From Spirogloea muscicola (lineage: Eukaryota; Streptophyta; Zygnematophyceae; Spirogloeales; Spirogloeaceae): 31,270 nucleotides of DNA. The notes beneath the pieces are model-generated. The model searched no databases and had not been told where the DNA came from. It was given only the letters and a program-made list of their open reading frames with translations. Below, one piece after another: positions 8,479 through 18,700 of the stretch (position 1 is the stretch's first letter; each line of letters begins with the position of its first letter). The translations under genes were made by a program, and so were the position numbers. The DNA is taken from NCBI GenBank assembly GCA_009602725.1, contig WELB01000439.1, forward strand, positions 1 through 31,270, given 5' to 3'.

Positions 8479-10938
8479 TCATCTGTACTGCGACGCAGGA
8501 AGGTCAATGAAGTCGCGCGAGGAGTCGCTGGCCTCTGTTGACATGCTGGGCTCATCCAGCAGCAGCCGCTGCTTCTTTGAGACGGTCCGCATGGATATCT
8601 TCTGCAGAGCCGTGCAAACCTCGCCTATAGGTGGCCTGAACTCCGGCTCCGGCTGCCAGGAGGCAGCCACAGCATACACATGCGGGTTAATAACCACCTT
8701 GGTCAATAGGTCCGCAAATGTGACCAAGAGCATTACACACATTCTCGTTGTGCAATGAGGGCAGTTGGCCACCACGGGCCAACAGAGCTCCTAACTTCTG
8801 GACTCACCACCAAACAGTATGCAAGATTGCAAGCAGATGACAAGCCCCTGAGCAACACGTGCCGGGCAATCCACAGAAGGTAATGAGCTTGGCAACTCTC
8901 ATGGAAGGCAACAGCTTATCAGCTAGGGCAAGACTCTTATTGCAGTGTATAAACCCACCTGTATGCAGAGGGCAATCACGTCAGCAAATCTTGTGAGAGC
9001 CTTCTGTGGATATTGCCCAATAATCAGGGGATCCACCAAGCGCTGGAGCTCCTCTGCATCATGGAGAAGAGGCGCTGCCCATCGCACTAACGACTGCTCG
9101 GTCCTAGGCCGAGTGCTGCAAGCACAGACATTGGCTTATGAGAAAGCCGGGTGCATAGCGAGCACAAGCCTGTGTTGTACAACAGAGAGTACACAGGCTT
9201 ACCAGCCCTGTCATGCTTGAAAGCTGTTCAGGCAGATTAAGACAGAGACGTCAGTGGCAATGCAATTTACGAAAATGGAGCCCTTTCCACAGCCAAGTGC
9301 TTCACATGTCCAAAAAAGCGAGCATTGCTCCTCGGCATTCCAGCATCAGCACAGCTCCGACCCTCATGTGAGCTCAACTTGCCAGTCGACTGATCACATG
9401 TGCTCATCAAGCAGATGCTCAGCAGCCATGTCGCTAATCAAGGATGCTCACTTGTCCAAGGGTCTTCGACCCGTGAGAAGCTCCAGGAGGACTACTCCGA
9501 AGCTGTATACATCGCTCTTCACGGTATAGATCCCAGACATTGCGTACTCTGGGGCAGTATAACCACTTGAACCAATCATCTGAGCTGTGCCCTGCACATA
9601 ATTGTGAATATGCTTTGTGAAGGGGTATCGATGAAGGTGGCATGATTGTAACTCTCTCCTTCATTGTCATCTGTGAGGCTAAGTGCAAGTGCGTAGGAAA
9701 GAGCTCGCTGTGCTTGGTGTGGACAGATTCTATAGATCAACTCACTATCACAACAGTATCACCAAGCTGCTAAACATTGAGCGATTATCAAGACCAAAGG
9801 AATTTAAGAGCCCCGGCTTAATCTATGCCAGCAACCGCAGTAAGACGAGTGCTGGTCCAAATGACCTAGTTTCACCGTCTTGGTTTAAGCTTGTTATGAA
9901 TGGCGGCTTCCAGTAGCCAGCAGCACATCTATGTAACAGGACAATTATGATGCTAAAAGTCTTGGCAGAGCAAGTCCTACAAACACTAGGAGGGGACGAG
10001 GTCTGACTGTATCTCTCACCCCTCCAGTTGGAGTCAAGACGGCTAGTCCGCAGTCCGATACATACGGCTCCAAGTCGTGGCTCAATAGAATGTTATGGGA
10101 CTTGAAGTTTCTATGTACAATGGTTGGAAGGCACTGCTCGTGCAAGTACCTGCGAGACAACACAGAGAAAGGTCCGGTCAAGTTCAAACTTTCTTCCCTT
10201 GAGCAGCAGGCAGGTTTGGCTTAGTCACTGTCATATGTAAGAAGTGCCTGCATGATCTGAGCCCACCTAGCTGAGATTAGGCAGAGACTCACTCGAGGGC
10301 TCTGGCAGCACCAACAGCAATCCTCATTCGTACACTCCAGCTGAGAAGAGGGCTCCCCTCGGGCGAATGGAGGTACTCAAACAGTGACCCACCATCTATG
10401 AAGCTGTAAGCAAGCAATCTCTGATTGTGCTCCAAGCAATATCCTAACAATTGCACAATATTTGCGTGTTCCAATCGGGCCACGCCGTTGACGAAACCCA
10501 AGAAATCCTCTTCACTCTGAGGAACGCTCTCAAGTTTCTTGATGGCTATGAACTGCAACGGTGTGCACCATCCCATCAATGTGCTTTTCATGGTCTTAAG
10601 TCTCTTGTTCATGTCAGAGAACACGCAATACAAAGCATAGACAATAAATACGCGCAAACATTCTGGCCATACTCAGAGCTGCTTCTTGGCTGCTTGGTGA
10701 TGAAAGCTAAGGTACACATGAGGAGGATGCTGTACCCTGCCATTTGGTAGCTCGCCCTTGTACACATATCCTAGCGAGCCTTCCCCAAGTATGTACTGCT
10801 CTGCGAAAGAATCTGTCGCAGCCTGCATCTCTGCCACAGAGAACTCCTGTGCATTGATGGGCGAGAGCTTCTTTGGCACGCCACCTGTTGCAAGCCCAGA
10901 ATTTATAGGAGCATCTGATTTCTTGCTGCCCCACTTCC
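8479..10938 (-). other. SRF-type kinase-like domain (six exons)
   Basis: Reading the minus strand: glycine loop [12 protein letters not shown], the ATP-site lysine in IAIKKL, hinge region [17 protein letters not shown], catalytic-loop equivalent [13 protein letters not shown], Mg-loop equivalent VSDCGLA, activation segment end [30 protein letters not shown], and a conserved end [12 protein letters not shown]. The catalytic aspartate of HRD is Asn and DFG is replaced by DCG. Both changes are typical of land-plant STRUBBELIG-family kinases, which are regarded as atypical or weakly active. I infer a signalling scaffold role more than strong phosphotransfer. Confidence 0.9.
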
Positions 10939-13900
10939 CTGTCAAGGTCGGCAAGGGCAAGATGCTTCTGCGTTGTGTCAGACACTGTATACCAAACAGG
11001 TAAGAACTCCGGCAGAAGATGCTTCAGAGACCAATATACTTTGCCAACTGGGGTACAGAAGGAAACTCACTGAGAAGGGGAGCTGGTGATGGCACTGAAG
11101 GAGATGCAACTGAAGGAGAACCATCCCCTCCAGCTTCATTTCTCAGTGTCTCCACCTTCCTCGTTGCCTTTGGCAGGGTCTGCAGTTTCTGTTCTTTCTT
11201 AGGTTCTCCAGGCACAGCCCTGATGCTCTTCCAGCATACCAAGCCAATAATGGCAGCAATAGCTACTGCTGCCACCACCGCGCCAATCACAATCCCAGCA
11301 ATTGCACCGCCACTGAGACCGCTGCTTTTATGATGCGTGCTGATGGGCGCAGGAGGAGGTGTTGGAGGGGGCGCAGGAGCTGCCAAGGTCACCTTTTTTA
11401 TTTCAGTTAGAAGCTGATAGCAGTGCCCGGATGACAATGAATGCACGGTGGTCCAAGTTATTGATCAATGCAAGGCAGTACTTGCGACTCCAGCTCAAAG
11501 GGGTTGATGTGAGCAGGGTACTGTCACATGCATGATGCATCAAGCTTGCCAGTACCGTTCAGAGTGTTGGTTGGTACAATGACTTGCAAAACGGTCACTG
11601 TACCAAATTGGTTGCCAAGGTTCAAGCTCTGACCACTCCCTCCATTCAGGATGCCACTGTCTCTCATTACGGTCGTGTAGTCAAGTCGAGTTGCTGGAGG
11701 AAGTGGCACGCCGGCCGTGTTGACAAGGACACTTCCGGGCATTTTACTCAAGACAACTATCTGGCCCTGCTGCAAGCCAAGATTGTTGGCAAGAGCATTG
11801 ATAAAATTCTGCAGGAAGGTTCAGAATTGGTGAGTCAGAAGCGTGCACTTGACGCCCACAATGTCAAACTTGGGAATTAGTACCGGAGGGGTGGCTTGAG
11901 CTAACATATGAGGCTTCCTCCACTCAAAACCAGGTTGCTTACAAGATTCAAGATGCTGACTTTGGACATTCACCAAAGGTCACACCAATTATGTGTGATC
12001 AATGATCAAGAGCGTAATCCAAGCAAGAATTTGCAAGTCGCTCACACCAAAGGGTTCTTCCTGCCAGACCCAGACCTTTGAGGGGGTTTAGGGATCTCTG
12101 CTGTACCTGCTCCATGTTCTGGTCAAACTGGTTGAAGTCCATATCCAACCTGAAGTTGGCAAATAACGGGTATATGCAGTCACAGAGGCTGCTGTTTGGC
12201 CGTTGAATGGCGCCTGCAGAGCAACTGACACTACAAGATGGAGAGGGGGGCGGGTTCGAACCAGATGGAGGAGGGCTGGCTGGGGTAGGAGACAAGGTGA
12301 CAGGGGGAGGCAGCAATGCCAGAGCAGGGGGAGGAGTTGTGCTTGATGGAGGTAATAAGGGTGGAGAAGGAGAAAGCTGAGGGGGAGACACTGAGACTAC
12401 AGGGGAGGGAGTGGGAGGGGCAGGGGTGGGTGCCAGAGCAGGCCCAGGAGGGGCCTGTGCGGGACCCAGCCAGCTGCTCCCCTGCAGCCCAGGATTGCCT
12501 GATGCTCTGTCCAGGCATGAAGTTGACCTCTGTGAGCAGTCGCTCTTCCCTCGGTTGATGGGTTCTGAACTCCTACTAATCACTGCAGACCTACTATTGA
12601 CTCAGAAACTCCTGCTGATAGCATAATGCATGCCCAATGAACCAGGATAACATATACCATGACATACATAAGTCATACTCATGCCACAAGCCAGCAAATG
12701 CACCATGATGAGGCAATTGTTAATCATTAAATCTGTTGACCTTCGACAACCTGAGATTCGATATCCTGGTATATCTAGCTGGTATACTGCCAATAAAGTG
12801 GTTGTTGCGAATGTCCCTGAGGAGGCATCAGCAATAATGCATGAGATCAAGATGAGCACATCTGAATGGCAGGTGAATGCAGTCCCCTGCTGTCACTCCA
12901 GCCAGGAGGGGAGAGAAGGCTGACTACATGCAAGCAGGAGTCCATCAGTGTCCAAGTAATAGCCATCGAATACTATAACGGTCTTAGAGAGCACTGTGAT
13001 GCTAATCTGCTAGTCAAATAACAGGGAAGAGGCTACAGATGGGGTTTCTTACAGCTCCGCAAGGCCGATGGCCCCGAGGCTACTGGGCAGAGGGCCACTC
13101 AGCTGATTGTTCTGGACGGTCCTGCGGGGCACAAGCAGGGTCAACAACAAGCCTTGCATAAGACAAGTTCCATGACTTCAGAGATATCTGGCAACTGAAG
13201 ATTAAGTGTTGAGGCTCTCTTTAAAGCACGCCTTCCGCGCTCTGACACACAATCTGCAGAATTGTTGCATTAGGCATTTGCAAACTCTGGCTGGGGACTA
13301 GCACCAAGGGGCCTGCACAAACAACTCAAAGACCAGCCTACCACCACAACTGAGCCTCCCAGAAGGCATGAAAGCCCTTGGTCTGTCTCTATGAAACGTC
13401 CTCAGGCCGTGGTGCGCACTTTTGGATGCTCACAGAGGCATTTCTGCATGTTGCACTTTCCAAGTGCTATTGTATCGACTCATCCCTTGCAGACGACGAA
13501 TACTCTGGGAGCAACAAGCAGGACACAGAAGCAACATTTTCTTTCTCCAGATGAGTATTCGTACAAGATAGAGAGGCTCGTGTCCCCCCCGAGCTCGCTA
13601 GGAAGTGGGCCACTCAGCTTGTTATTCTCCAAGTGCCTGTCCATCATACATACTCCAAGAGGCCTCATAACACAATCAAAGTCCATTAGACAGTTGCGAT
13701 TTGCTATACAGGACTTAATGTTCATCAAGTAGACTCGGAAGGTCGAAATAAGCCAGACTAGTGTGACATGCTGGAAGCAATCTCGATTTGTCGCAGGAGT
13801 CCGCATGCAAGGCAACGGCGAAAAAGGCGTGTAACAACTGACAGCTCTTTCAGCTTGGAGAGGCCTCCATAACTGCCGGGGATGTTGTCGCTGAAGGCAT

Positions 13901-16446
13901 TGGAGGCAAACGATCTGACCAGCACAGTTGATTTTATCATTACAGGTCAAGGGCGTGCTCCACTGGCTTATGGAGACTTGATATCAAAGGGACACTGGGT
14001 CCATCACTTCTGCATGCACGAATGACAGCGCCACTGTATGATGCTGCCGTGCAGCTGCAGCACCTCATGATCCATGAGGATACTCCTTGCAAACATGGTG
14101 CCATGCAGAATTGCATCTGCCAGCTCATCAGACATGGCACTGACTTCTGACAAAGACTCAATAGCTGGCTCTGGGCTCACATGAACTCCAGCTTACTATT
14201 CTGCCCCAAGGTGGCTGGCAGCTGGCCAGTGAATTGATTGCCGTCCAGATTCCTGCAGCCAGAGAGTGCATCTTCTTTTGAGTTTCCACATTGACAATCA
14301 AACCGGCCAGAGCGTTGCATTGATGGACCTGCTTTCACTGGCATGCAACAGGCACCGCAGGAAAAATGCAAGAGCGGAAAGCAATGTGCGTCATTGGCTT
14401 CACAGCTTCTCTCAAGCCAGAGTGAGCAGGTAATGAGAAGGAGGCCACTAATTCTCACACTGTTGTAAGATTGTCAAGGCCTGCCCAGTTGTCAGGTACG
14501 CTGTCGCTTAGATTTGCAGACTGCATGTTCCTGCCATAGAAAACTATCTCTTAGTTGAGAGAGCGACAAGGGCCCAAGGCTAGCCCCTCGAGTGAGATTG
14601 ACTGATGGTGACAGTGATGAATGTTACAGTTTTCAGTACTTACAAAGTTACAAGGCTTATGAGTGCATTGATCTGATAAGGGATGGAGGAACCAAGCGGA
14701 TTGTTGCTCAAATCCCTGCAAGGTGACAGGGAATCTAGTGAGAGAGACTACAGATGCCTCTTGTAGTAACAAGAATCATGGACTGTTGTCAATGTAAAAA
14801 GACTCCAGCTTCCTGGAGTACTGCCAACATGGCATGCCTGAGGGTGGGCCATCTAACTTCAAGCATCACTTGATGACTCACAGCTCCTTCAGCTGCAGCA
14901 GGCCAACCACTGAATATGGCAGGCCGCCTGTGATGTTGTTTCCATCCAGCTTCCTGATCTCAAATACATGTCAGAGCCTCCAGACAACAATGCCGAAGGA
15001 GCTATGACATCCGAAAGGAAATTGAATCCAAATTGGACAGCGTCCTGTCCACAGAGGCTGGTGGAAGGGCGCAAAAAAGGGCATTCTATGAATGGTGAAC
15101 AAGTAATCGGTGGAACTCACAAAATCTGTAGGTTCGCAAGATTCCCCACACTGTAAGACAAGGATCCTGACAGGCCTTTGTTGCTCAATACTCTGGTCAT
15201 GTCATTTACGGTGCAGGTCAGTCCATTGCTGCTAAGGCCCCTGATGATCAGTGCCAACAACAGCAGCACCACATGCATACCAGCTGCTGCATTCCTTGAG
15301 CAACCTGCCATCAAATTGCCTGGCAGTATTTCAATTCAAGTCGCCCCTGCTCCTCCATCGTCCTTTACTCTAAGCAGACCCCTCCCACCAATGAGGTGCT
15401 GAATGGCCAGAGGCACGGACATGGAGGTGACATGCTGAGAGCGCCTGGACGATGAATCACAGGTGACACCAACCCAGGAGCCCGAGCACGGGTCGGTATT
15501 TGCTGTCCAGCTCCGCAGTGCACGCGGGCTCGTGAACTGCCTCTGGATAGACTGCAGGTCCTGCACTGCGTACAGCAGATCAAAACTGCTGTCAGGTTCT
15601 TGTTTCTGTAGTCACAGTGAAAAGTAGCCTGCAACCTTGCCTTGCTGTGCAAACGGAGGCAGAAGTGGCAAAGCCAGGCCAACGGCCTTCAAAGAGTCTT
15701 TCGTCCACATTGAATGACAGACGGCACAGTTGAGCACTTTAGGAAGTAATGCTTGTGCTCTGTGCGTTTACATCAATGCTGTGGGGCCCTGCCCCGTGCG
15801 ATTCCCCTCTGCAAGCCTGACCATGCTACCAGGAGGATCGCACAAAGACCAGCTGGACATGGAGGGGCACCCCCCACCATTGGAAGGGCCTGACCAGCGG
15901 GACGGCTCGCATCAGGTGCTCACGGCCACTACTGGATGAGCGACCGAGGACAGGCCTTCAAATTGCGGCGCTCAATGAGCTGCAAATTTGCAGGTGGAGC
16001 CCAACGATCCATGCAGCCCTGAGCAGCTGGCACCAACTGCTCGCTTCGTGTATGCAGTGCTTCGTCCAACGAGGCGTGATCGGTCTCTTTCAAAGCGATA
16101 CAGCTTAGCCCTCGCGTCGCCAATTTGGCCAGGCTATGCCGCCTGGTCCACACAACCCGGGCCCAATAGTGGACAAGCAGCGACAGCCAGGGACAGGTGG
16201 CGTGCTGGCTTGAGAATGGAGCGGACGGCTGAGTAGCAAGGCGGCTGCCCCATGTGACCACTGTTCATACGTCCAACGGTCCGGCATGAACAGCAGTCTG
16301 GGGGCAGAGCCCAGCAGCTTGACAGTGAAAGGCGGCAGGAGAGCGACTCGCGTTCAGTGGGGTCGAGGGCGGCCAGCGCGGGCGCAGGCGCGGCGGCCGC
16401 CAGCAGGAGGAGGACGAGCACGGCGGCGGCGCGGGCGCGAGCCATG
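8479..16446 (-). CDS. LRR receptor-like kinase with SRF-type (STRUBBELIG-like) kinase domain
   Basis: Predicted plasma-membrane receptor: signal peptide, LRR N-cap, eight LRRs, proline-rich stalk, cysteine-containing extracellular region, one transmembrane helix and a cytoplasmic kinase-like domain. Exons on the minus strand: putative 16446-about 16285; 15605-15421; 15192-15121; 14953-14882; 14715-14644; 14530-14459; 14252-14181; 13914-13843; 13636-13565; 13121-13053; 12816-12788; 12582-12107; 11808-11578; 11413-11071; 10938-10736; 10552-10293; 10149-10020; 9591-9452; 9115-8959; 8652-8479 (stop TGA). From 15605 onward these sum to 2901 bases, exactly 967 codons with stop, and every junction agrees in phase, so the gene appears intact. 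Closest family by motif: STRUBBELIG receptor family (HRNFKS and SDCGLA loops). The exon 1 to 2 join, the start of 12582 (or 12564) and the 11578 donor are the least certain points. Confidence 0.88.
11071..11413 (-). other. Transmembrane and juxtamembrane exon
   Basis: A proline-rich stretch ([12 protein letters not shown]) is followed by a single hydrophobic helix ([20 protein letters not shown] and on to IIGLVCW, about 11232-11317), then basic residues and a Ser/Pro-rich juxtamembrane segment. The exon is 343 bases, phase 0 in and phase 1 out. The donor CTCA/GTGAGT joins to the acceptor TTGACAG/GGAAG at 10938. This fixes the topology: LRRs outside, kinase inside. Confidence 0.85.
11578..12582 (-). 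other. Extracellular stalk: proline-rich region and cysteine-containing domain (two exons)
   Basis: The exon ending at 12107 encodes about 80 residues rich in Pro, Ser and Ala ([20 protein letters not shown] and on), then a C-X3-C pair, [11 protein letters not shown] and a segment with alternating Arg/Phe/Asp. The exon 11808-11578 continues with [20 protein letters not shown]. The pattern C..C...(S/C)CxCxYPL..., F.. LxL..GQ(V/I) resembles the region between LRRs and membrane in plant LRR-VIII-1/HPCA1-like receptors and the extracellular part of ALE2-like kinases. Assignment is by motif only. Confidence 0.65.
13053..15192 (-). other. LRR array: eight exons, one repeat each
   Basis: Seven exons of exactly 72 bases and one of 69 (13121-13053), each interrupted in phase 2 within a Leu/Ile/Val codon, encode one 24-residue LRR apiece. 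Examples: [63 protein letters not shown] 29-base exon (12816-12788) adds a half repeat, DIRNNHFIG. The consensus is that of plant extracellular LRRs (LxGxLP). The periodic exon pattern shows expansion by exon duplication. Confidence 0.9.
15421..15605 (-). other. LRR N-terminal cap exon
   Basis: Encodes [19 protein letters not shown], then [20 protein letters not shown] and GVTCDS, ending in HVTSI across the junction CCAT/GTCCGT. The W...TDPC...W.GVTC pattern is the LRRNT cap found at the start of plant LRR receptors. The acceptor could be GACTACAG at 15606 or a site about 18 bases further in (CTGACAG), and this affects only a few residues. Confidence 0.85.
15606..16284. other. Intron 1 or upstream region; nothing recognised
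   Basis: About 680 bases without a repeat of the families seen elsewhere and without a motif-bearing frame. If the signal-peptide exon is correct this is intron 1 of the receptor-kinase gene. If not, it is promoter sequence. Confidence 0.4.
16285..16446 (-). other. Putative first exon with signal peptide
   Basis: From an ATG at 16446 the minus strand reads [19 protein letters not shown], then [16 protein letters not shown]: a short basic start, a hydrophobic core and an A-x-A cleavage region, i.e. a convincing secretory signal. It is GC-rich and lies 13 bases from the N gap. It precedes the LRR cap exon by about 700 bases in the right orientation. The donor is uncertain: candidates are CACT/GTCAAG at about 16327, GACC/GTTGGA and GGAC/GTATGA near 16275-16285. 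Confidence 0.5.
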
Positions 16447-16459
16447 CGGGCGGGCGGGC

Positions 16460-17047
16460 NNNNNNNNNNNNNNNNNNNNNNNNNNNNNNNNNNNNNNNNN
16501 NNNNNNNNNNNNNNNNNNNNNNNNNNNNNNNNNNNNNNNNNNNNNNNNNNNNNNNNNNNNNNNNNNNNNNNNNNNNNNNNNNNNNNNNNNNNNNNNNNNN
16601 NNNNNNNNNNNNNNNNNNNNNNNNNNNNNNNNNNNNNNNNNNNNNNNNNNNNNNNNNNNNNNNNNNNNNNNNNNNNNNNNNNNNNNNNNNNNNNNNNNNN
16701 NNNNNNNNNNNNNNNNNNNNNNNNNNNNNNNNNNNNNNNNNNNNNNNNNNNNNNNNNNNNNNNNNNNNNNNNNNNNNNNNNNNNNNNNNNNNNNNNNNNN
16801 NNNNNNNNNNNNNNNNNNNNNNNNNNNNNNNNNNNNNNNNNNNNNNNNNNNNNNNNNNNNNNNNNNNNNNNNNNNNNNNNNNNNNNNNNNNNNNNNNNNN
16901 NNNNNNNNNNNNNNNNNNNNNNNNNNNNNNNNNNNNNNNNNNNNNNNNNNNNNNNNNNNNNNNNNNNNNNNNNNNNNNNNNNNNNNNNNNNNNNNNNNNN
17001 NNNNNNNNNNNNNNNNNNNNNNNNNNNNNNNNNNNNNNNNNNNNNNN
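16460..17047. other. Assembly gap
   Basis: 588 consecutive N between the GC-rich putative first exon of the receptor kinase and a truncated LINE-A copy. The promoter and 5' UTR of the kinase gene and the missing part of the LINE-A endonuclease region are probably hidden here. Confidence 0.98.
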
Positions 17048-17805
17048 ACCAGATCGACACGCCGCGTCCGAGGGACCCCCTTGCGGAGCTGGACGGGCAT
17101 CACCCCGGTGCTCTCCAACGCCACTTGATATCCCGCCTCCTTGACGATGCCATATATGGCGTCACGTAGGAGGTTGTGGGAGCCCGTGCGCTCACTGCCT
17201 TTGGCACACCTGAGCATGTGGTCACCCATGAGCACTGCATCATGCTCAACCAGCCCACATTCACATTGGGTCACCCCTGCCAAGCACAGGGATGGTAAGC
17301 CAAGACGGCGGCGCATAGCATCGCAAAACAAAGCATTTCCCATCCGCAAGCCCGCATGCAAAGGCAAAGCGCGGAGCCACTCAGACGCTCCCAGAGACGA
17401 TACAGATAGGAGCCGAGCCTGGCCTCGAGCATCCCCTTGGAGGAGACTCCGGAGATGCTCCAGTGGTTGCTCGTCTGCAGCACGGGAAAACCGCGATTGA
17501 GCCTTAACATCAGAAACGTCAGCCCAGGCAGCAAAGCTAACAGGCTCATTCACCAGAGGCGGGTATGCGGCAAAGAGGTCCTGTTGGCATGCTTTGAGAG
17601 TCACTTGGAAAGGCAGACTCCCCTGAACCACGTTACTGATGTGAGGCGCCAACACACGTTGTTGCTCAAGGAGGAATCGTCCAAGGGGAGAGCAACCCAG
17701 CTACGCAAGCCAGAGGCTGCTGCAAGGGCGCGACCAGCCCGGCGATGCAAAGCGATCGCCTGGGACCGCTGTAGGCACATAGATAAACGCATGCGGTAAA
17801 CTAAT
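17048..17805 (-). mobile_element. LINE-A fragment: C-terminal part of ORF, cut by the gap
   Basis: The minus strand is open from about 17655 to the gap. It encodes the post-RT region (VVQGSLPFQVTLKACQQDLF), a LRRRLGLP-type segment (here MRRRLGLPSLCL), a zinc knuckle CECG...GDHMLRC, a HNLLRDA motif and VPRTRRVDL, the start of a restriction-like endonuclease motif. At 17690-17805 the frame switches to a C-terminal tail segment (RRAGRALAAASGLR). The two pieces are joined at similar AAASGLR/AAGLR sequences, so this copy is probably chimeric. Confidence 0.8.
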
Positions 17806-18085
17806 ATTGAAAGAGCGGCTGTGAAAGCCAGCCAGATGCATACAGGTGTTCATGACAGACCCACAGGCTAGGCAGCCAGGGCGCTCTTAGTAGGGGTTAC
17901 TGAGTGCTTCGTAGCTGCTTCGTTTCTCTTTTGTGCTTGTTATTCTTTGTACTTCCCCTGGCCCCTTCTCGTCCTTTGTTCATTCTTTTTTGGGCTGGCT
18001 TTTTCCAGCCCCTATCCTCAATGAGCGAGCCCTTCACCTCTTAGTAACCCCGTGTCAGCAGTAGGAAGTCAGATGAGCTGAGGCG
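17806..18085 (-). mobile_element. LINE-A 3' UTR with nested insertion
   Basis: In minus orientation: CTGACTTCCTACTGCTGACA (protein end, LLLT.GY type), then GCGCCCTGGCTGCCTAGCCT, and finally GGCTGGCTTTCACAGCCGCT followed by CTTTCAATATTAG. It repeats, in tandem, the tail at 18086-18230. The unit is split by the 147-base insertion at 17891-18037. Confidence 0.75.
17884..18044 (+). mobile_element. Nested 147-bp retrotransposon tail with target-site duplication
   Basis: Host sequence CTCTTAGTA is present on both sides (17884-17892 and 18038-18046; 7 to 9 bases duplicated depending on where the element starts). The unbroken host sequence is visible in the sister copies at about 18180 and 21700. 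The insert, in the opposite orientation to its host, begins in the last codons (GGGGTTACTGAG) and ends with the hairpin GGGCTGGCTTTTTCCAGCCC and CTATCCTCAATGAGCGAGCC. It is a 5'-truncated or SINE-like insertion of the tail variant. Confidence 0.8.
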
Positions 18086-18505
18086 AATGCGGCTGCTGAT
18101 ATTGAAAGAGCGGCTGTGAAAGCCAGCCAGATGCATACAGGTGTTCATGACGGAGCCACAGGCTAGGCAGCCAGGGCGCTCTTAGTAACCCCGTGTCAGC
18201 AGTAGGAAGTCAGATGAGCTGAGGGGAGGAAGAGCAACCCCGCTGCGCAAGCCAGAGGCTGCTGCAAGGGCGCGACCAGCGCGGCGATGCAAAGCAAGCG
18301 CTTGGAAACGCTGTAGCGACATAGACAAACGCATGCGGTAGCAGGACACAAGACCCGAAGGGACCGAGCCACCGGGAAGGGCTGCACCCTGTCCCCGGCG
18401 CCGCTGGTCAGCTTGAGATGCCAGCAGCGAAAGCAACGAGGACCACCGACCCCCGTAACACCCATGGATGTCCATGGCCAGGGGGTAAAAGGTATCACCC
18501 GCGAA
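18086..18505 (-). mobile_element. LINE-A 3' end (C-terminal codons plus 3' UTR)
   Basis: The minus strand encodes GDTFYPLAMDIHGCYGGRWS, ASQADQRRR, SCYRMRLSMSLQRFQALALH, RRAGRALAAASGLRSGVALP and ends SSDFLLLTRGY at 18182. The 3' UTR ends in CAGCAGCCGCATTCG at about 18086. It is almost identical to the copy at 21601-22390, so it is young relative to the other fragments. It is 5'-truncated at about 18505, where LINE-B sequence in plus orientation begins. Confidence 0.85.
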
Positions 18506-18700
18506 CAGGGTGCAGCACTTCAAAATATTGCCAATCTAGGCTATGCACGTCGTGCAGGTATGCTTCTGGCTGAGATGGGCTTGCCAGCTGCATATCTGTC
18601 ATTCTTGCGACGAAGAGTGTTGGCCTGTTTGCAGCATGCTCAGGCTCACGCTTTGCACCAGAAAGCTGGGAGAGCTTCAGTTGGTGGCTCTGCCATCTGG
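18506..18700 (+). mobile_element. LINE-B C-terminal fragment
   Basis: Encodes NIANLGYARRAGMLLAEMGL, PAAYLSFLRRRVLACLQHAQ and LHQKAGRASVGG. The same peptide occurs on the minus strand at 20730-20920 and on the plus strand at 31170-31270. It is equivalent in position to the LINE-A end (MRLSMSLQ...LHRRAGRALAAASG), which shows that the two families have related but distinct C-termini. Confidence 0.75.

Noticed and set aside
12231-12626. Open frames on the plus strand opposite the proline-rich exon
   Set aside because: Shadows of the Pro/Ala/Ser-rich stalk exon of the receptor kinase, which is fixed by splice phase on both sides.
16134-17655. Very long frames spanning the N gap
   Set aside because: They are open only because N codons are not stops. 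The two sides belong to different features (kinase first exon and LINE-A).
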